Origin: Thiohalocapsa sp.
GTDB lineage: Bacteria > Pseudomonadota > Gammaproteobacteria > Chromatiales > Chromatiaceae
Length of the DNA: 64,000 bases
Assembly: GCF_022340605.1 (NCBI RefSeq)
Contig: NZ_JAJDNQ010000023.1
Span: 47,043-111,042 of the forward strand
Reading direction: 5' to 3'
This document shows positions 10,218 through 19,857 of the stretch, piece by piece. The notes under the pieces are model-generated. The model saw only the letters and a list, made by a program, of their open reading frames with translations. It had not been told where the DNA came from and did no database searches. The position numbers and the translations under genes were made by a program. Numbering within the stretch: the stretch's first letter is position 1; each line of letters begins with the position of its first letter.

Positions 10218-11798
10218 ATGTTGTCCCAATTCCCCTGGCTCTCGCTGGTCATCTGGCTGCCCATCATCGGCGGCCTCGCCGTCATCGCCAATGGCGACAA
10301 GCACGCGGAGACCACCAAGCGCCTTGCGCTCGGCATTGCGGTTGCGGCCTTCGTCGTGAGCCTGCCGCTGTGGCTCGCGTTCGACAGCGGCACGGCGGCG
10401 ATGCAGTTCGTCGAGCGGGCGGACTGGATTCCGGCGCTCAAGATCCAGTACTACCTCGGCGTCGACGGCATTTCGATGCCGTTGATCCTGCTCACCACCT
10501 TTATCACCATCTTCGTGATCATCGCCGGCTGGGAGGTGATCACCTATCGGCCGTCGTATTACATGGGTGCCTTCCTGATCATGGAGGGCATCATGGTGGG
10601 CGTCTTCTCGGCGCTGGATGCGATTCTGTTCTATTTCTTCTGGGAGGCGATGCTGATCCCGATGTTCATTATCATCGGGGTCTGGGGCGGGCCAAACCGT
10701 GTCTACGCCACCATCAAGTTCTTCCTGTACACCTTCTTCGGCTCGGTGTTCATGTTGGTCGCGCTGATCTACATGTTCTTCCAGGCCGACAGCTTCAGCA
10801 TTCTGGACTTCCATGCCCTGGAGCTGGGCATGACGGCGCAGGTACTGATCTTCTTCGCCTTCCTGGTGGCGTTTGCCGTGAAGGTGCCGATGTTCCCGGT
10901 GCATACCTGGCTGCCGGATGCGCACGTGGAGGCGCCCACGGGCGGCTCGGTGATCCTGGCGGCCATCATGCTGAAGATCGGCGGGTACGGATTTCTGCGC
11001 TTCAGTCTGCCCATTACACCGGATGCGAGCGCGGAGCTGGACTGGCTGATCATCGCACTGTCGCTGATTGCGGTGGTCTACATCGGCTTCGTCGCGCTTG
11101 TGCAGCAGGACATGAAGAAGCTGATCGCCTATTCGTCCATCGCGCACATGGGCTTCGTGACCCTGGGCTTCTTCATCGTGTTTGCCATCGTGCGCGAGAC
11201 CGGCAGCGCACAGGGTGCCGCGTTTGGCATGTCGGGCGGCATGGTACAGATGATCTCGCATGGCTTCATCTCGGGGGCGCTCTTCCTCTGCGTCGGCGTC
11301 CTCTACGACCGCATGCATACGCGGCAGATCGCCGACTATGGTGGCGTTATCAACACCATGCCTTGGTTCGGGGCCTTCGCGGTGTTCTTTGCGATGGCCA
11401 ACGCCGGTCTGCCCGGCACCTCCGGCTTCGTCGGCGAGTTCATGGTGATCCTCGCCACCTTCCATGCGGACTTCTGGTTTGCACTGCTGGCGGCGACGAC
11501 ACTGATCCTGGCCGCGGCGTTCACCCTGTGGATGGTCAAGCGCGTCATTTTCGGCCCGGTGGGCAACGAGCACGTGGCGGCGCTCCAGGACCTCAACCGC
11601 CGCGAGGTGCTGAACCTGGGGGCTCTCGCCGCGGCGACGTTGGCCATCGGCATCTGGCCTAAGCCGCTGGTGGACGTGATGGAGCCTTCCATCCAGCACT
11701 TGGTGCAGCAGGTACAGGTGAGCAAGCTGCCGGCGGCCGCCACTGCCGATGCCGGCGGTGCCACGGCCGTTGCACTCGCCGCGGCTCGCGCAGAATGA
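10218..11798 (+). CDS. nuoM: NADH-quinone oxidoreductase subunit M
   Basis: NuoM is the second antiporter-like proton-pumping subunit. The 526-residue product shows FYFFWEAMLIPMFIIIGVWG near residue 138 with the conserved glutamate, KVPMFPVHTWLPDAHVEAP near residue 226, and DMKKLIAYSSIAHMGFV near residue 300. An AGGAGAG ribosome-binding sequence lies about ten bases before the ATG. The stop is seven bases before the nuoN start. Confidence 0.97.
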   Translation: MLSQFPWLSLVIWLPIIGGLAVIANGDKHAETTKRLALGIAVAAFVVSLPLWLAFDSGTAAMQFVERADWIPALKIQYYLGVDGISMPLILLTTFITIFVIIAGWEVITYRPSYYMGAFLIMEGIMVGVFSALDAILFYFFWEAMLIPMFIIIGVWGGPNRVYATIKFFLYTFFGSVFMLVALIYMFFQADSFSILDFHALELGMTAQVLIFFAFLVAFAVKVPMFPVHTWLPDAHVEAPTGGSVILAAIMLKIGGYGFLRFSLPITPDASAELDWLIIALSLIAVVYIGFVALVQQDMKKLIAYSSIAHMGFVTLGFFIVFAIVRETGSAQGAAFGMSGGMVQMISHGFISGALFLCVGVLYDRMHTRQIADYGGVINTMPWFGAFAVFFAMANAGLPGTSGFVGEFMVILATFHADFWFALLAATTLILAAAFTLWMVKRVIFGPVGNEHVAALQDLNRREVLNLGALAAATLAIGIWPKPLVDVMEPSIQHLVQQVQVSKLPAAATADAGGATAVALAAARAE

Positions 11799-11805
11799 CG
11801 GGACT

Positions 11806-13260
11806 ATGCCCATGAGCTTTCAAGCCATCGATCTCTTCACGCTGCTGCCGGAACTGGTCGTCCTGATTACGGCGTGCACCGTACTCGTCGTCGATCTGTA
11901 CTTGCCAGCCGACCGCAAGGATGCGAACCAGCTCATCACCTTCGCGGGTCTGGTGCTTGCGCTGCTCGCCGTCGGTGTCGTGGGGCTGAGCTTTGGACCC
12001 GAGCCGACACTGGCCTTCGGCGGCGCCTTCGTGCGCGACCCGCTGAGCGACCTGCTGAAGGGCGCTGTGCTGGTGGTGACCCTGCTCGCCTTCGCGTACT
12101 CGGCGCGCTACATGCGCGAGCGCAACATGTGGGTGGGCGAGTTCCACGTGCTGGTGCTGTTCGCGCTGCTCGGCATCCTGGTGATGATCTCCGCCAATGG
12201 CTTCCTGACCATCTACCTGGGTCTGGAGTTGCTGGCCCTGTGCCTGTATGCGCTGGTTGCCTTCAATCGCGACTCCGGCGCCGGCGCGGAGGCGGCGATG
12301 AAGTACTTCGTGCTCGGTGCGCTCGGCTCCGGCATGTTGCTGTACGGCATCTCCATGATCTACGGGGCAACCGGAGAGCTCGGCTTCGCGCCGGTGGCAC
12401 AGGCGATGTCCGCCGACGGAGCGGAGAGCCGCATTCTGGTGTTCGGGCTGGTCTTTGTGATCATCGGCATCGCCTTCAAGTTCGGCGCCGTTCCGTTCCA
12501 CATGTGGATCCCGGACGTCTACCAGGGCGCGCCGGCGCCGGTGGCGCTGTTCCTGTCCAGCGCGCCCAAGGTGGCCGCGTTCGCGATGGCGGTGCGCATC
12601 CTGGTCGATGCGCTGGCCGGGCTTGGCTCCGACTGGTCGGATATCCTGATCATCCTGTCGGTGCTGTCGATGGGCATCGGCAATGTGGTGGCCATCGCGC
12701 AGAGCAACATCAAGCGCATGCTCGGCTATTCGACCATTTCGCACGTGGGCTTCATCTTCCTGGGGCTGCTGGCCGGGACCCATGAAGGCTATGTTGCCGC
12801 GATGTTCTATGCTGTTGTCTACGCCTTGATGGCCGCCGGTGCGTTCGGCGTGCTGGTGATGCTCTCGCATCAGGGCTTCGAGGCGGAGAACCTCGACGAC
12901 CTTAAGGGCCTGGGTGACCGTGATCCCTGGCTTGCGGCGATGATGACGCTGGTGATGTTCTCGATGGCCGGCGTGCCGCCGCTGGTGGGCTTCATGGCCA
13001 AGCTGCTGGTGCTGCAGGCTGTCATCGACATCGGGCTGGTCTGGCTCGCAGTGGTAGCGGTGGTGTTCTCGATCGTCGGGGCCTTCTACTATCTGCGTGT
13101 CGTCAAGATGATCTACTTCGACAAGCCTGTGAGCGACGCCCCGGTGGACAGCACACGTGATGCCCGCATCGCTGTCAGCGTCAACGGCCTGTCGATGCTG
13201 GTGCTGGGCATGTTCCCGGCGGCGCTGTTGTCGTTGTGCGAGGCTGCCTTCGCGGGGTAG
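11806..13260 (+). CDS. nuoN: NADH-quinone oxidoreductase subunit N
   Basis: NuoN is the third antiporter-like subunit and the last gene of the operon. From this ATG the protein has 484 residues and starts MPMSFQAIDLF; the second in-frame ATG six bases later is equally possible. The frame is open upstream into nuoM, but that extension is not family-like. Conserved blocks are YLGLELLALCLYALVAF near residue 137, FKFGAVPFHMWIPDVYQG near residue 225, and IKRMLGYSTISHVGFI near residue 302. No clear terminator follows; a membrane protein gene starts 72 bases later. Confidence 0.96.
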   Translation: MPMSFQAIDLFTLLPELVVLITACTVLVVDLYLPADRKDANQLITFAGLVLALLAVGVVGLSFGPEPTLAFGGAFVRDPLSDLLKGAVLVVTLLAFAYSARYMRERNMWVGEFHVLVLFALLGILVMISANGFLTIYLGLELLALCLYALVAFNRDSGAGAEAAMKYFVLGALGSGMLLYGISMIYGATGELGFAPVAQAMSADGAESRILVFGLVFVIIGIAFKFGAVPFHMWIPDVYQGAPAPVALFLSSAPKVAAFAMAVRILVDALAGLGSDWSDILIILSVLSMGIGNVVAIAQSNIKRMLGYSTISHVGFIFLGLLAGTHEGYVAAMFYAVVYALMAAGAFGVLVMLSHQGFEAENLDDLKGLGDRDPWLAAMMTLVMFSMAGVPPLVGFMAKLLVLQAVIDIGLVWLAVVAVVFSIVGAFYYLRVVKMIYFDKPVSDAPVDSTRDARIAVSVNGLSMLVLGMFPAALLSLCEAAFAG

Positions 13261-13332
13261 CCGGCCTCGCGCTTGCAGGCGCCGATGACTGGCCCGTAAT
13301 TCCAGGTTACCGGGGAGGCGACGACCGATCCG

Positions 13333-14370
13333 ATGCGTGTTCGTTACGCCTTCGGTGGAGCACAGCGCCGCCAGGCCATCGTCTTTCTGGCCCTGCGGGT
13401 GCTGGTCATTCTGGCGGTTGCATCAGTACTGCTGTACGTGGTGGCGGTGACGCCCGGCGTGCCCTATCACGTGCGCGAGCTCTTCGGCAGCCGGCCGACG
13501 CCGCTCCAGGCGCTGCTATTCGCGGTGATGGTGCTGCTGGCGCTGGGGCCGCCGGCGCTGCTGGGGCTTTTGCTGATCCGCGAGCCCAGGCCCTGGGCCT
13601 GGCTGTTTCCCATCGCCATCCTGGCGCATGCGGTGCTGGTTTTCCTGGTGTTTCGCTATGCGACGCCCATTGCCAGCGTGCAGGACTTGGTGGGTCCGTC
13701 CCAATGGCCGATCGCCGCGGAGTTGGAGCGACTGATCCGCTTCGTCGCGCTGTTCCTCGTCGTGTCCGTGTCGGTCGCGGGTGGCACCGCCTTGCTCTTC
13801 GCCATCACCCGATCGTCCGATCCGTTGCGCTTCCTGTGGTGGGTGCTCTATGCGGCGCTCTTCCTGGGGGTTGGCTACTGGATCGTCGTGGTCGTCGCCG
13901 CCACTGACAATGTCACCGTGTTGCTGCGCGGGGGCGCCAATCCACTGTCATGGCTGGCGCTGGCGCTTTGGATGCTGCTGATGGCCGCCGTGGCGTCGCT
14001 GGCCGCAGAGCGATTCGCCGGGGTCTTCACGGGTACGTTCGCGGCGCTTTTCGGTGTCGTGCTGTTCGCACCGCTCAGCTACGCCGTGTTGCTACTGGCC
14101 ACCGAGCCGCGGGTGCTGGGGCCGCAGTCCAGTCTCTCCGCGCTGGAGTTCCTCTTCAGTGGCAGCCGCTCCGACTACGACCTTCGGGGCGCACAGTTGT
14201 TCGGCCACTACCTGCTGAGCTATCTGGCGGTGATGCTGTTGCTCGCCTTTGCGCAGTATCCTGTTTGGGTCGCCTATGCGACGCGTCGTTTCGCCCACAA
14301 CCCGCTATTGCCCCGGGCCGATGACCCGCCCCCCGATGCCGTCCCAGGGGCGACGGCCGACGCGGACTGA
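13333..14370 (+). CDS. Unknown multi-pass membrane protein
   Basis: The 345-residue product is not recognised. It has about nine hydrophobic segments spread along its whole length, for example AIVFLALRVLVILAVASVLL near the N-terminus and LLSYLAVMLLLAFAQYPVWV near residue 300, and ends in an acidic, proline-rich tail. GGGGAGG lies about 15 bases before the ATG. It sits between nuoN and a large VanZ/ligase-like fusion in the same direction, 123 bases from the latter, which suggests a joint role in envelope polysaccharide biology. That link rests on position alone. Confidence 0.75.
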   Translation: MRVRYAFGGAQRRQAIVFLALRVLVILAVASVLLYVVAVTPGVPYHVRELFGSRPTPLQALLFAVMVLLALGPPALLGLLLIREPRPWAWLFPIAILAHAVLVFLVFRYATPIASVQDLVGPSQWPIAAELERLIRFVALFLVVSVSVAGGTALLFAITRSSDPLRFLWWVLYAALFLGVGYWIVVVVAATDNVTVLLRGGANPLSWLALALWMLLMAAVASLAAERFAGVFTGTFAALFGVVLFAPLSYAVLLLATEPRVLGPQSSLSALEFLFSGSRSDYDLRGAQLFGHYLLSYLAVMLLLAFAQYPVWVAYATRRFAHNPLLPRADDPPPDAVPGATADAD

Positions 14371-14493
14371 GGGGGTGATGCTCGTGAGTCTGCGAGCCGC
14401 TCGTCGGCGCTCGGCAGTGAGCGTTCGCGAGATGCCGTTGCCCCCGCTCGCTTGCGGTTTCCGGTTCGCGCGAGGGGGCGTGGTCGCTGTCGC

Positions 14494-17400
14494 GTGTTGA
14501 GGACCGCACCGGTCACGGACGTCTTGGCACAGGGCTTCAAGGAGCCACGCTGGTGGCTCTTGTGTCTTGTCTACCTCGCGTTCGTCGTCTACGGCAGCCT
14601 GGTCCCGTTCGAGTGGCGGGATGTGCCTTTAGGCCAGGCGCTGACGCAGTTCTCCCACATCCGCCTGCTGCACCTGGGCGCGGCGTCCCGTGCGGACTGG
14701 GTGGCGAACATCGTCCTCTATGTGCCGCTCGCGTTCCTGGGCTGCGCGGCGCTCTTCGGCCTCCGCGTTGAGGGTCTGCTGGCGCCCGTCGCGGCCTTGC
14801 TTGTGTTCCTCCTGTGTACAGCCATCGCCGTTGCCGTGGAGTTCACGCAGATCTTCTTTGCGCCACGGACTGTGTCGCTGAACGATCTGCTGGCCGAGGC
14901 GATCGGTGCGGGTATCGGCGCGTCACTGTGGCTGTTCGGTCGCTGGCAAGTGGTTCGGTTGGGCCTTGCGTTCGCGCGCGGCGGCCGCGCATCCGTGCTC
15001 GCCGTGCTGGTGGTCTTTGTCGTCGCCTACCTGCTGCTGTCGCTGTTTCCGTACGATTTCGTGGTCTCGCGTGCGGAGCTGCATGCGGTGCTCCGGGAGC
15101 AGGGCCGCGCCTTCCTTTCCTTCGGCTGTGAGAGCTGGTTGCGCTGTTTCGCCTTCTGGGTGGTGGAGGTCCTGAGCATCGCGCCCCTCGGGCTTTTACT
15201 GATTCTGCTTCATCCGCGTTGGCCGCTGGCGCGGTTGTTCCTGCTTGGCATCGGCGTCGGCCTGGTGCTGGAACCGTTACAGCTGGTGTTGGTCTCCGGG
15301 AAGGGCCTGCTCCTGTCGATACTGCTGCGGGGGCTCGGGGTTCTGCTCGGCGGCCTGTTGGGCCGTCGTCTGACCACGCATCACGACATCGGTGCCTTGG
15401 CGGCCCTGGGGTGGCGCCTGGTGCCGTGGCTGGCGGTCCCCTATGTGCTCGCCGTCATGGCGCTGTCCGGGTGGTGGAATGGTGCCTGGCTGGGGTTTGC
15501 CGGCGCGGTGCAGAAATTGTCCACGCTCGACTGGGAGCCGTTCTACTACCACTACTGGACCTCGGAACCGGTGGCCATGGTGAGCCTGTTGGCGCAGCTG
15601 GCGATGTATGCGCCCATCGGCGTTGCGGCCTGGCTGCGAGCGTTTGCCCGAGCGGGTGGACGGGCATCCCAATGGTGGCCAGCCGTTGTCGCCACGGGGA
15701 TGGCGCTGGTGATCGAAGCCGGCAAGCTGTTTGCACCCGGCGCGCGCCCCGATCCGACGAACCTGATCATTGCCGCTGTCGGGGCATGGCTCGCCTATGC
15801 GGCGGCGACTTGGCTCGGTCGGCTGCTTAGCACGACCGTGACGTCGCGGGGTGTCGCACCGCGCCCCGCGTTCCATGCGCTCGCGCCCACCTCGGACCCG
15901 CGTGCCGCCAAGCGGTCGATGTCCGACGGCCACGCGCTGTCCGGAGCACCACGGGGGCCGCGATCGGAGCCGGAACCTATCGTTATCGAACCGGCGCCGC
16001 TGCCGACGCCGGCCGTGCCGGCGCAGCCCCGTGCCATGGTGCGGGGCTCGGCATCGGTGCAGGGTGCTGCCGGCAAGTTCCGACAGATGCTCGCGGTGCG
16101 TGACGAGTCGTTTCCGGAGCCAACGATACTCGGCTACCTCTATGCGCTGGGCTGTGGAGCGGCGACGGTGACCGGCATCGTGCTGTATCCGTTTGCGCAG
16201 TTCTGGCTCGCCGCCGCATTGGCGCTCTTCGCCGTGGCGCTGTGGCGTTGGCCCTGGCTCTGGCTGGCAGTGGTGCCGGTGGGACTGCCGGTGCTGGATC
16301 TGACGCCCTGGAGTGGGCAACTGCTGCTGAATGCCTTCGACCTGATCGTGCTGGTGGGCCTCGGCGCGGCCGGATTGCGGCTGTCCGGCATCAGGCCCGC
16401 TCGACTGCCGAATGTCTGGCTTGGGCTCGCGCTGCTGCTGTTGGGGGCGAGCTGGCTCGTTGCCACGGGTATCGGCCTCGACGCGTCACGCGGCAGCGAG
16501 CGCTGGATCGCGTCATCTCACCCCTTGCTGGCGCCCTGGTATGCGGGCAAGGGACTGCTCTGGGCCTTGCTGGCGGTGCCGCTGCTGCGCCGCTTCCGGC
16601 GCTTGCTGGGTTCGACGCGGGCATCGCGGCTGTTGCTGCCGGGAGCGGTCGTCGGCCTGATCGCAGTTTGCACCGTCGTCGTCTACGAGCGCGTCGTGCA
16701 CGTCGGTCTGTTCGACCTCGATGAGGTATTTCGCGTCAGCGGGCCCTTCGCCAGCATGCATGACGGTGGCGCCTACGTGGAGGCGTATCTGGCGTTCGCC
16801 TTCCCGATGATGCTGGTCTGGATGTTCATCGGGCGGCGCCGCTGGCAACTTGCACTCGGCGCAATGCTCGTGCCCGTTGCTGCCTATGCGATGTTGGTGA
16901 CCTTCTCACGCGGCGGTTACGGCGGCTTCGCGGTGGGCTCGGTGGTCGTGTTGCTGGGCTTGCTCGCCGGCGTGAAGTCCCTGCCGAAAGCGCGCTGGCT
17001 GGTGCTGTTCGGCATGCTCGCCGTGGTGGGGGCCGCGGCGGTGCCGGCGCTGACGACGGGTTTTGCAGGCGAGCGGCTGGCCCGGATTGGTGCGGATCTC
17101 AACACCCGTCTCGTGCATTGGCGCCACGCCATCGGTCTGATGGACGATGGTTTCCTGACTACTACGTTCGGGGAGGGTTTCGGGCGCTATCCCGTGCAGT
17201 ACCTGCTCGCGTCCCCGCCGGACAAGGCGGCGGGCACGTTCGAAGTGCGCAAGCACAACGACAACGGCTACCTGCACCTCGGCAAGGGCGAGGCGGTGTA
17301 CCTGGATCAGCGTGTGCCAGTGCGGGCGCAAACCCGGTATCTCCTGACGCTGCGTGTGCGCGGATACGAGGCCGGCGCGCGGCTCAGCGTGCCGCTGTGC

Positions 17401-18024
17401 GAGAAGGCCCTGTTGTATTCGTTCTCCTGCGTCTGGAACAGACTGAAACCACAGACACCCGGGCAGTGGCAGACATTGGCCATACAGGTCCGCAGTGGGC
17501 AGGTCGGCAGCGGCGGACGCTGGCCGCATGGCCCCGTCAAGCTGTCGCTCTACAACGCGGGTGTGGGGCCGATCGATGTGGACGACGTCAGTCTCACCTC
17601 GCCGCAGGGCCGGGAGCTGATTGCGAACGGCGGCTTCGAGCACGGCGCGGAGCGTTGGCTGTTCGTCACCGACCAGGACCCCGCCTGGCATATCCACGAG
17701 CAGTTCGTGGAGACCTACTTTGCGCAGGGGTTGCTGGGCCTGCTGGCCACCGCGGTCTTGCTGATCGCCGCGTTCGCCGTGCTGCTGCCGGCGATCCGTG
17801 CCGGCAGGTACGAGGGTGTCGCGTTCGCCGGGGCGCTGACGGGTTTCCTGAGCGTCGGAGCGCTCGGCAGTACCGTGGATGCGCCGCGGACGGCGATGCT
17901 GTTATATCTCGGCGCCTTTTGCGCGGTGATACTGGTGCGCGGGAAAGATGCCAGGACACGTCGGCGCAAAAGCGGCGGACGTGCCAACGACGCCCCGCCT
18001 GTACCGCGCGTCATGCCTGGCTGA
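14494..18024 (+). CDS. Triple VanZ-like / O-antigen ligase-like fusion membrane protein
   Basis: This is a 1176-residue membrane protein taken from a GTG; TTG codons at 14452 and 14497 are alternatives, and the first hydrophobic helix begins about 20 residues after the GTG. The N-terminal 450 residues hold three VanZ-like units, each with the helix pair that ends in an acidic-Q/K...GR...DLL-like motif (FTQIFFAPRTVSLNDLLAEA near 125; LEPLQLVLVSGKG near 260; IEAGKLFAPGARPDPTNLI near 405). A proline-rich linker follows (about 450-540). About 545-850 is a multi-helix region with TFSRGGYGGF, typical of O-antigen ligase/Wzy-like proteins. A large extracytoplasmic insert (about 870-1075) looks like a carbohydrate-binding jelly roll (IDVDDVSL, ANGGFEHGAERW). 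The likely role is polysaccharide polymerisation or ligation. Confidence 0.8.
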   Translation: MLRTAPVTDVLAQGFKEPRWWLLCLVYLAFVVYGSLVPFEWRDVPLGQALTQFSHIRLLHLGAASRADWVANIVLYVPLAFLGCAALFGLRVEGLLAPVAALLVFLLCTAIAVAVEFTQIFFAPRTVSLNDLLAEAIGAGIGASLWLFGRWQVVRLGLAFARGGRASVLAVLVVFVVAYLLLSLFPYDFVVSRAELHAVLREQGRAFLSFGCESWLRCFAFWVVEVLSIAPLGLLLILLHPRWPLARLFLLGIGVGLVLEPLQLVLVSGKGLLLSILLRGLGVLLGGLLGRRLTTHHDIGALAALGWRLVPWLAVPYVLAVMALSGWWNGAWLGFAGAVQKLSTLDWEPFYYHYWTSEPVAMVSLLAQLAMYAPIGVAAWLRAFARAGGRASQWWPAVVATGMALVIEAGKLFAPGARPDPTNLIIAAVGAWLAYAAATWLGRLLSTTVTSRGVAPRPAFHALAPTSDPRAAKRSMSDGHALSGAPRGPRSEPEPIVIEPAPLPTPAVPAQPRAMVRGSASVQGAAGKFRQMLAVRDESFPEPTILGYLYALGCGAATVTGIVLYPFAQFWLAAALALFAVALWRWPWLWLAVVPVGLPVLDLTPWSGQLLLNAFDLIVLVGLGAAGLRLSGIRPARLPNVWLGLALLLLGASWLVATGIGLDASRGSERWIASSHPLLAPWYAGKGLLWALLAVPLLRRFRRLLGSTRASRLLLPGAVVGLIAVCTVVVYERVVHVGLFDLDEVFRVSGPFASMHDGGAYVEAYLAFAFPMMLVWMFIGRRRWQLALGAMLVPVAAYAMLVTFSRGGYGGFAVGSVVVLLGLLAGVKSLPKARWLVLFGMLAVVGAAAVPALTTGFAGERLARIGADLNTRLVHWRHAIGLMDDGFLTTTFGEGFGRYPVQYLLASPPDKAAGTFEVRKHNDNGYLHLGKGEAVYLDQRVPVRAQTRYLLTLRVRGYEAGARLSVPLCEKALLYSFSCVWNRLKPQTPGQWQTLAIQVRSGQVGSGGRWPHGPVKLSLYNAGVGPIDVDDVSLTSPQGRELIANGGFEHGAERWLFVTDQDPAWHIHEQFVETYFAQGLLGLLATAVLLIAAFAVLLPAIRAGRYEGVAFAGALTGFLSVGALGSTVDAPRTAMLLYLGAFCAVILVRGKDARTRRRKSGGRANDAPPVPRVMPG

Positions 18025-18118
18025 AGACTCACGTCCGGCGGCATTGGACGGAGGTCAGCGCCAGGTTAGCGCCTGCGCTATGCGTTTGCAGTCATCGGCG
18101 GCCGGGCTGGGCGGAGTG

Positions 18119-18568
18119 TCACCAGCCGCAGGGATTGGTGGCCGCTGGATCGGGAATCGCTGTGACCGCCTTGATCTCGGCGATTTCGCTGCTGCCGGAG
18201 CAGAAAAACTGTGGCTCGTCGCCTGCCCCACGTAGGTCGAAGGTGTAAGTGCCGTCGCCGGTGTAGTTGTAGGTGACTGAGCTGCCGGAATAACTCCATG
18301 TGCCGACGTTCGCGTCATAGGAGCCGTTCTTGTCCGTGGTGCCACGGCCGTGCTCGCCCAGCGTCTGCGGGCTTGCGCCATCGCCGTTGTGTATCTCGGA
18401 CCAGCGCTGGTTCGGATCGCCCGTCTGACCGGGCTTGGACGCGCAGACCAGGCTGTTGTTCAGGGTCGATCCCGAGACCAGGGGATCGCTGCAATCCGCC
18501 TGGATGGTCGGGGCAAGCGTTGCGGCGAAGGCTGCCAGCGGCAGCATCAGGATGCGATTTGCGTGCAT
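18119..18568 (-). CDS. Small exported protein of unknown function
   Basis: The 149-residue product begins with a clear signal peptide (MHANRILMLPLAAFAATLAPTIQA, quoted here as MHANRILMLPLAAF then AATLAPTIQA). The mature part is polar and rich in Gly, Ser and Thr, with four cysteines (CSDP, VCAS, FFCSG, PCGW) that could form two disulfides. NQRWSEIHNGDG and GTWSYSGSSVTYNYTGDGTY give it a beta-rich look. It has no recognised domain and no PEP-CTERM signal. AGGGAAAC precedes the ATG. It is convergent with the fusion protein at 14494 and lies 54 bases downstream of the PfkB kinase gene. Confidence 0.7.
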   Translation of the reverse strand: MHANRILMLPLAAFAATLAPTIQADCSDPLVSGSTLNNSLVCASKPGQTGDPNQRWSEIHNGDGASPQTLGEHGRGTTDKNGSYDANVGTWSYSGSSVTYNYTGDGTYTFDLRGAGDEPQFFCSGSSEIAEIKAVTAIPDPAATNPCGW

Positions 18569-18622
18569 GATGTTTCCCTAGACTGGTTGTGGTGGAGTGG
18601 CGTCGTCGGCCTTTGGCCTCGA

Positions 18623-19612
18623 TCATTCAAAGCGATCCAGGATGGCGCGGCTCTCGGCCGTGCTGATCCGTGGTCCGAGACTGGTCACGAGCTTCGCGGA
18701 TGCGGCGGAGGCCAAGTCTCCGGCGCGCTGGTGGCTCCAGCCCTGGGTCAGGCCGTACAAAAAGGCCCCTGCAAACATGTCACCTGCACCGACCGTGTCC
18801 ACGGGGGTCACCGGCACCGGGGCGATGTCCATGGCCTGCTGGCCGTCCCAAACCAGCGCGCCCTTGGGGCCGCGGGTGATGGCGAACTCCCGGGCGATGG
18901 TCTTGAGGTAGGCGACGGCATCGTCCAGGCTATCGGCCTCGGCCATGCCCATGGCCTCTTCCTCGTTGGCGAAGACCATGTCCACGCCCTCGCCGATCAT
19001 CTCCATCAGCCCGTCCTTGAAGAACCGGACCATGTTCGGGTCGGACAGGGACAGCGCCGTGCGGACGCCGGAGCGCTCGGCCAGCTTGCGCGCCTCGATG
19101 GCGGCGACGCGGGCGGTGTCGGATGTGACCAGATAGCCCTCGGTGTAGAACCACTTGGAGCCCTTCAGCGCATCCTGGTCCAGCTCGTGCAGCGACAGGT
19201 TGCCGCTGATGCCGAGATAGGTGCACATGGTGCGGTCGGAGTCCGGGGTCACCAGCACCACGCAGCGGCCGGTGTCGCCTTGTTCGAGGAAGCTGGTGTC
19301 GCGGGTGGCGACGCCGCCGTCGCGCAGGTCCTTGAGGTAAAAGTGGCCGAGCTCGTCATTGGCCACCTTGCACGAGTACCAGCCGCTGCCGCCGAACTGG
19401 GCTAGGGCGATGATGGAGTTGGCCGCCGAGCCGCCGGAGCCGCGGTGATGATGGCGCTCGCGCAGGTGCTCCATGATGCGCAGCTGATGCGCCTCATCCA
19501 CGAGCGTCATCACGCCCTTGTCGATGTCCAGGTGCCTGAGGTCCTCGGGGGCGACCTCGTATTCCATGTCCACCAGCGCGTTGCCCAGGGCGTAGACGTC
19601 GTAGTTGCTCAT
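18623..19612 (-). CDS. PfkB-family carbohydrate/adenosine kinase
   Basis: The 329-residue protein is a ribokinase-fold kinase that would phosphorylate a sugar or nucleoside with ATP. It starts MSNYDVYALGNALVDMEY, has the N-terminal signature GSGGSAANSIIALAQFGG near residue 58, and the C-terminal signature DTVGAGDMFAGAFLYG near residue 277 with the catalytic aspartate. The start was set at MSNYDV; the frame opens eight codons earlier. The sequence resembles the adenosine kinase-like branch common in proteobacteria, but the substrate cannot be read from the sequence. Confidence 0.92.
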   Translation of the reverse strand: MSNYDVYALGNALVDMEYEVAPEDLRHLDIDKGVMTLVDEAHQLRIMEHLRERHHHRGSGGSAANSIIALAQFGGSGWYSCKVANDELGHFYLKDLRDGGVATRDTSFLEQGDTGRCVVLVTPDSDRTMCTYLGISGNLSLHELDQDALKGSKWFYTEGYLVTSDTARVAAIEARKLAERSGVRTALSLSDPNMVRFFKDGLMEMIGEGVDMVFANEEEAMGMAEADSLDDAVAYLKTIAREFAITRGPKGALVWDGQQAMDIAPVPVTPVDTVGAGDMFAGAFLYGLTQGWSHQRAGDLASAASAKLVTSLGPRISTAESRAILDRFE

Positions 19613-19857
19613 GCAATACCTCGTGCGTGTCGACAAACGCCGGGTATTGTCTCAGATTCCGCCGAACTCAGCCGCCGTCGGCCTCCAGGTCGACACGGAT
19701 CAGCGCCGCGGGTGGCCTTGAGAGTGGCCTCGATACTTCCGCATGGGTGCACTAGCGCGGTGCATGGTAACCGCCGGCACAGGGTGGTATCCACCCACAG
19801 CGTCCGGTCCTTGAAGCGCAGGTGTCGAGGCGTTCAGGCCGATTTCCGTCCCAGGTG

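Noticed and set aside
8693..10441. 582-codon open frame antisense to nuoL
   Set aside because: Polar low-complexity product opposite a conserved membrane subunit; a shadow frame.
19613..19857. Possible toxin or second broken gene between the PfkB kinase and the Uma2 remnant
   Set aside because: Short frames on both strands show no recognisable family pattern.
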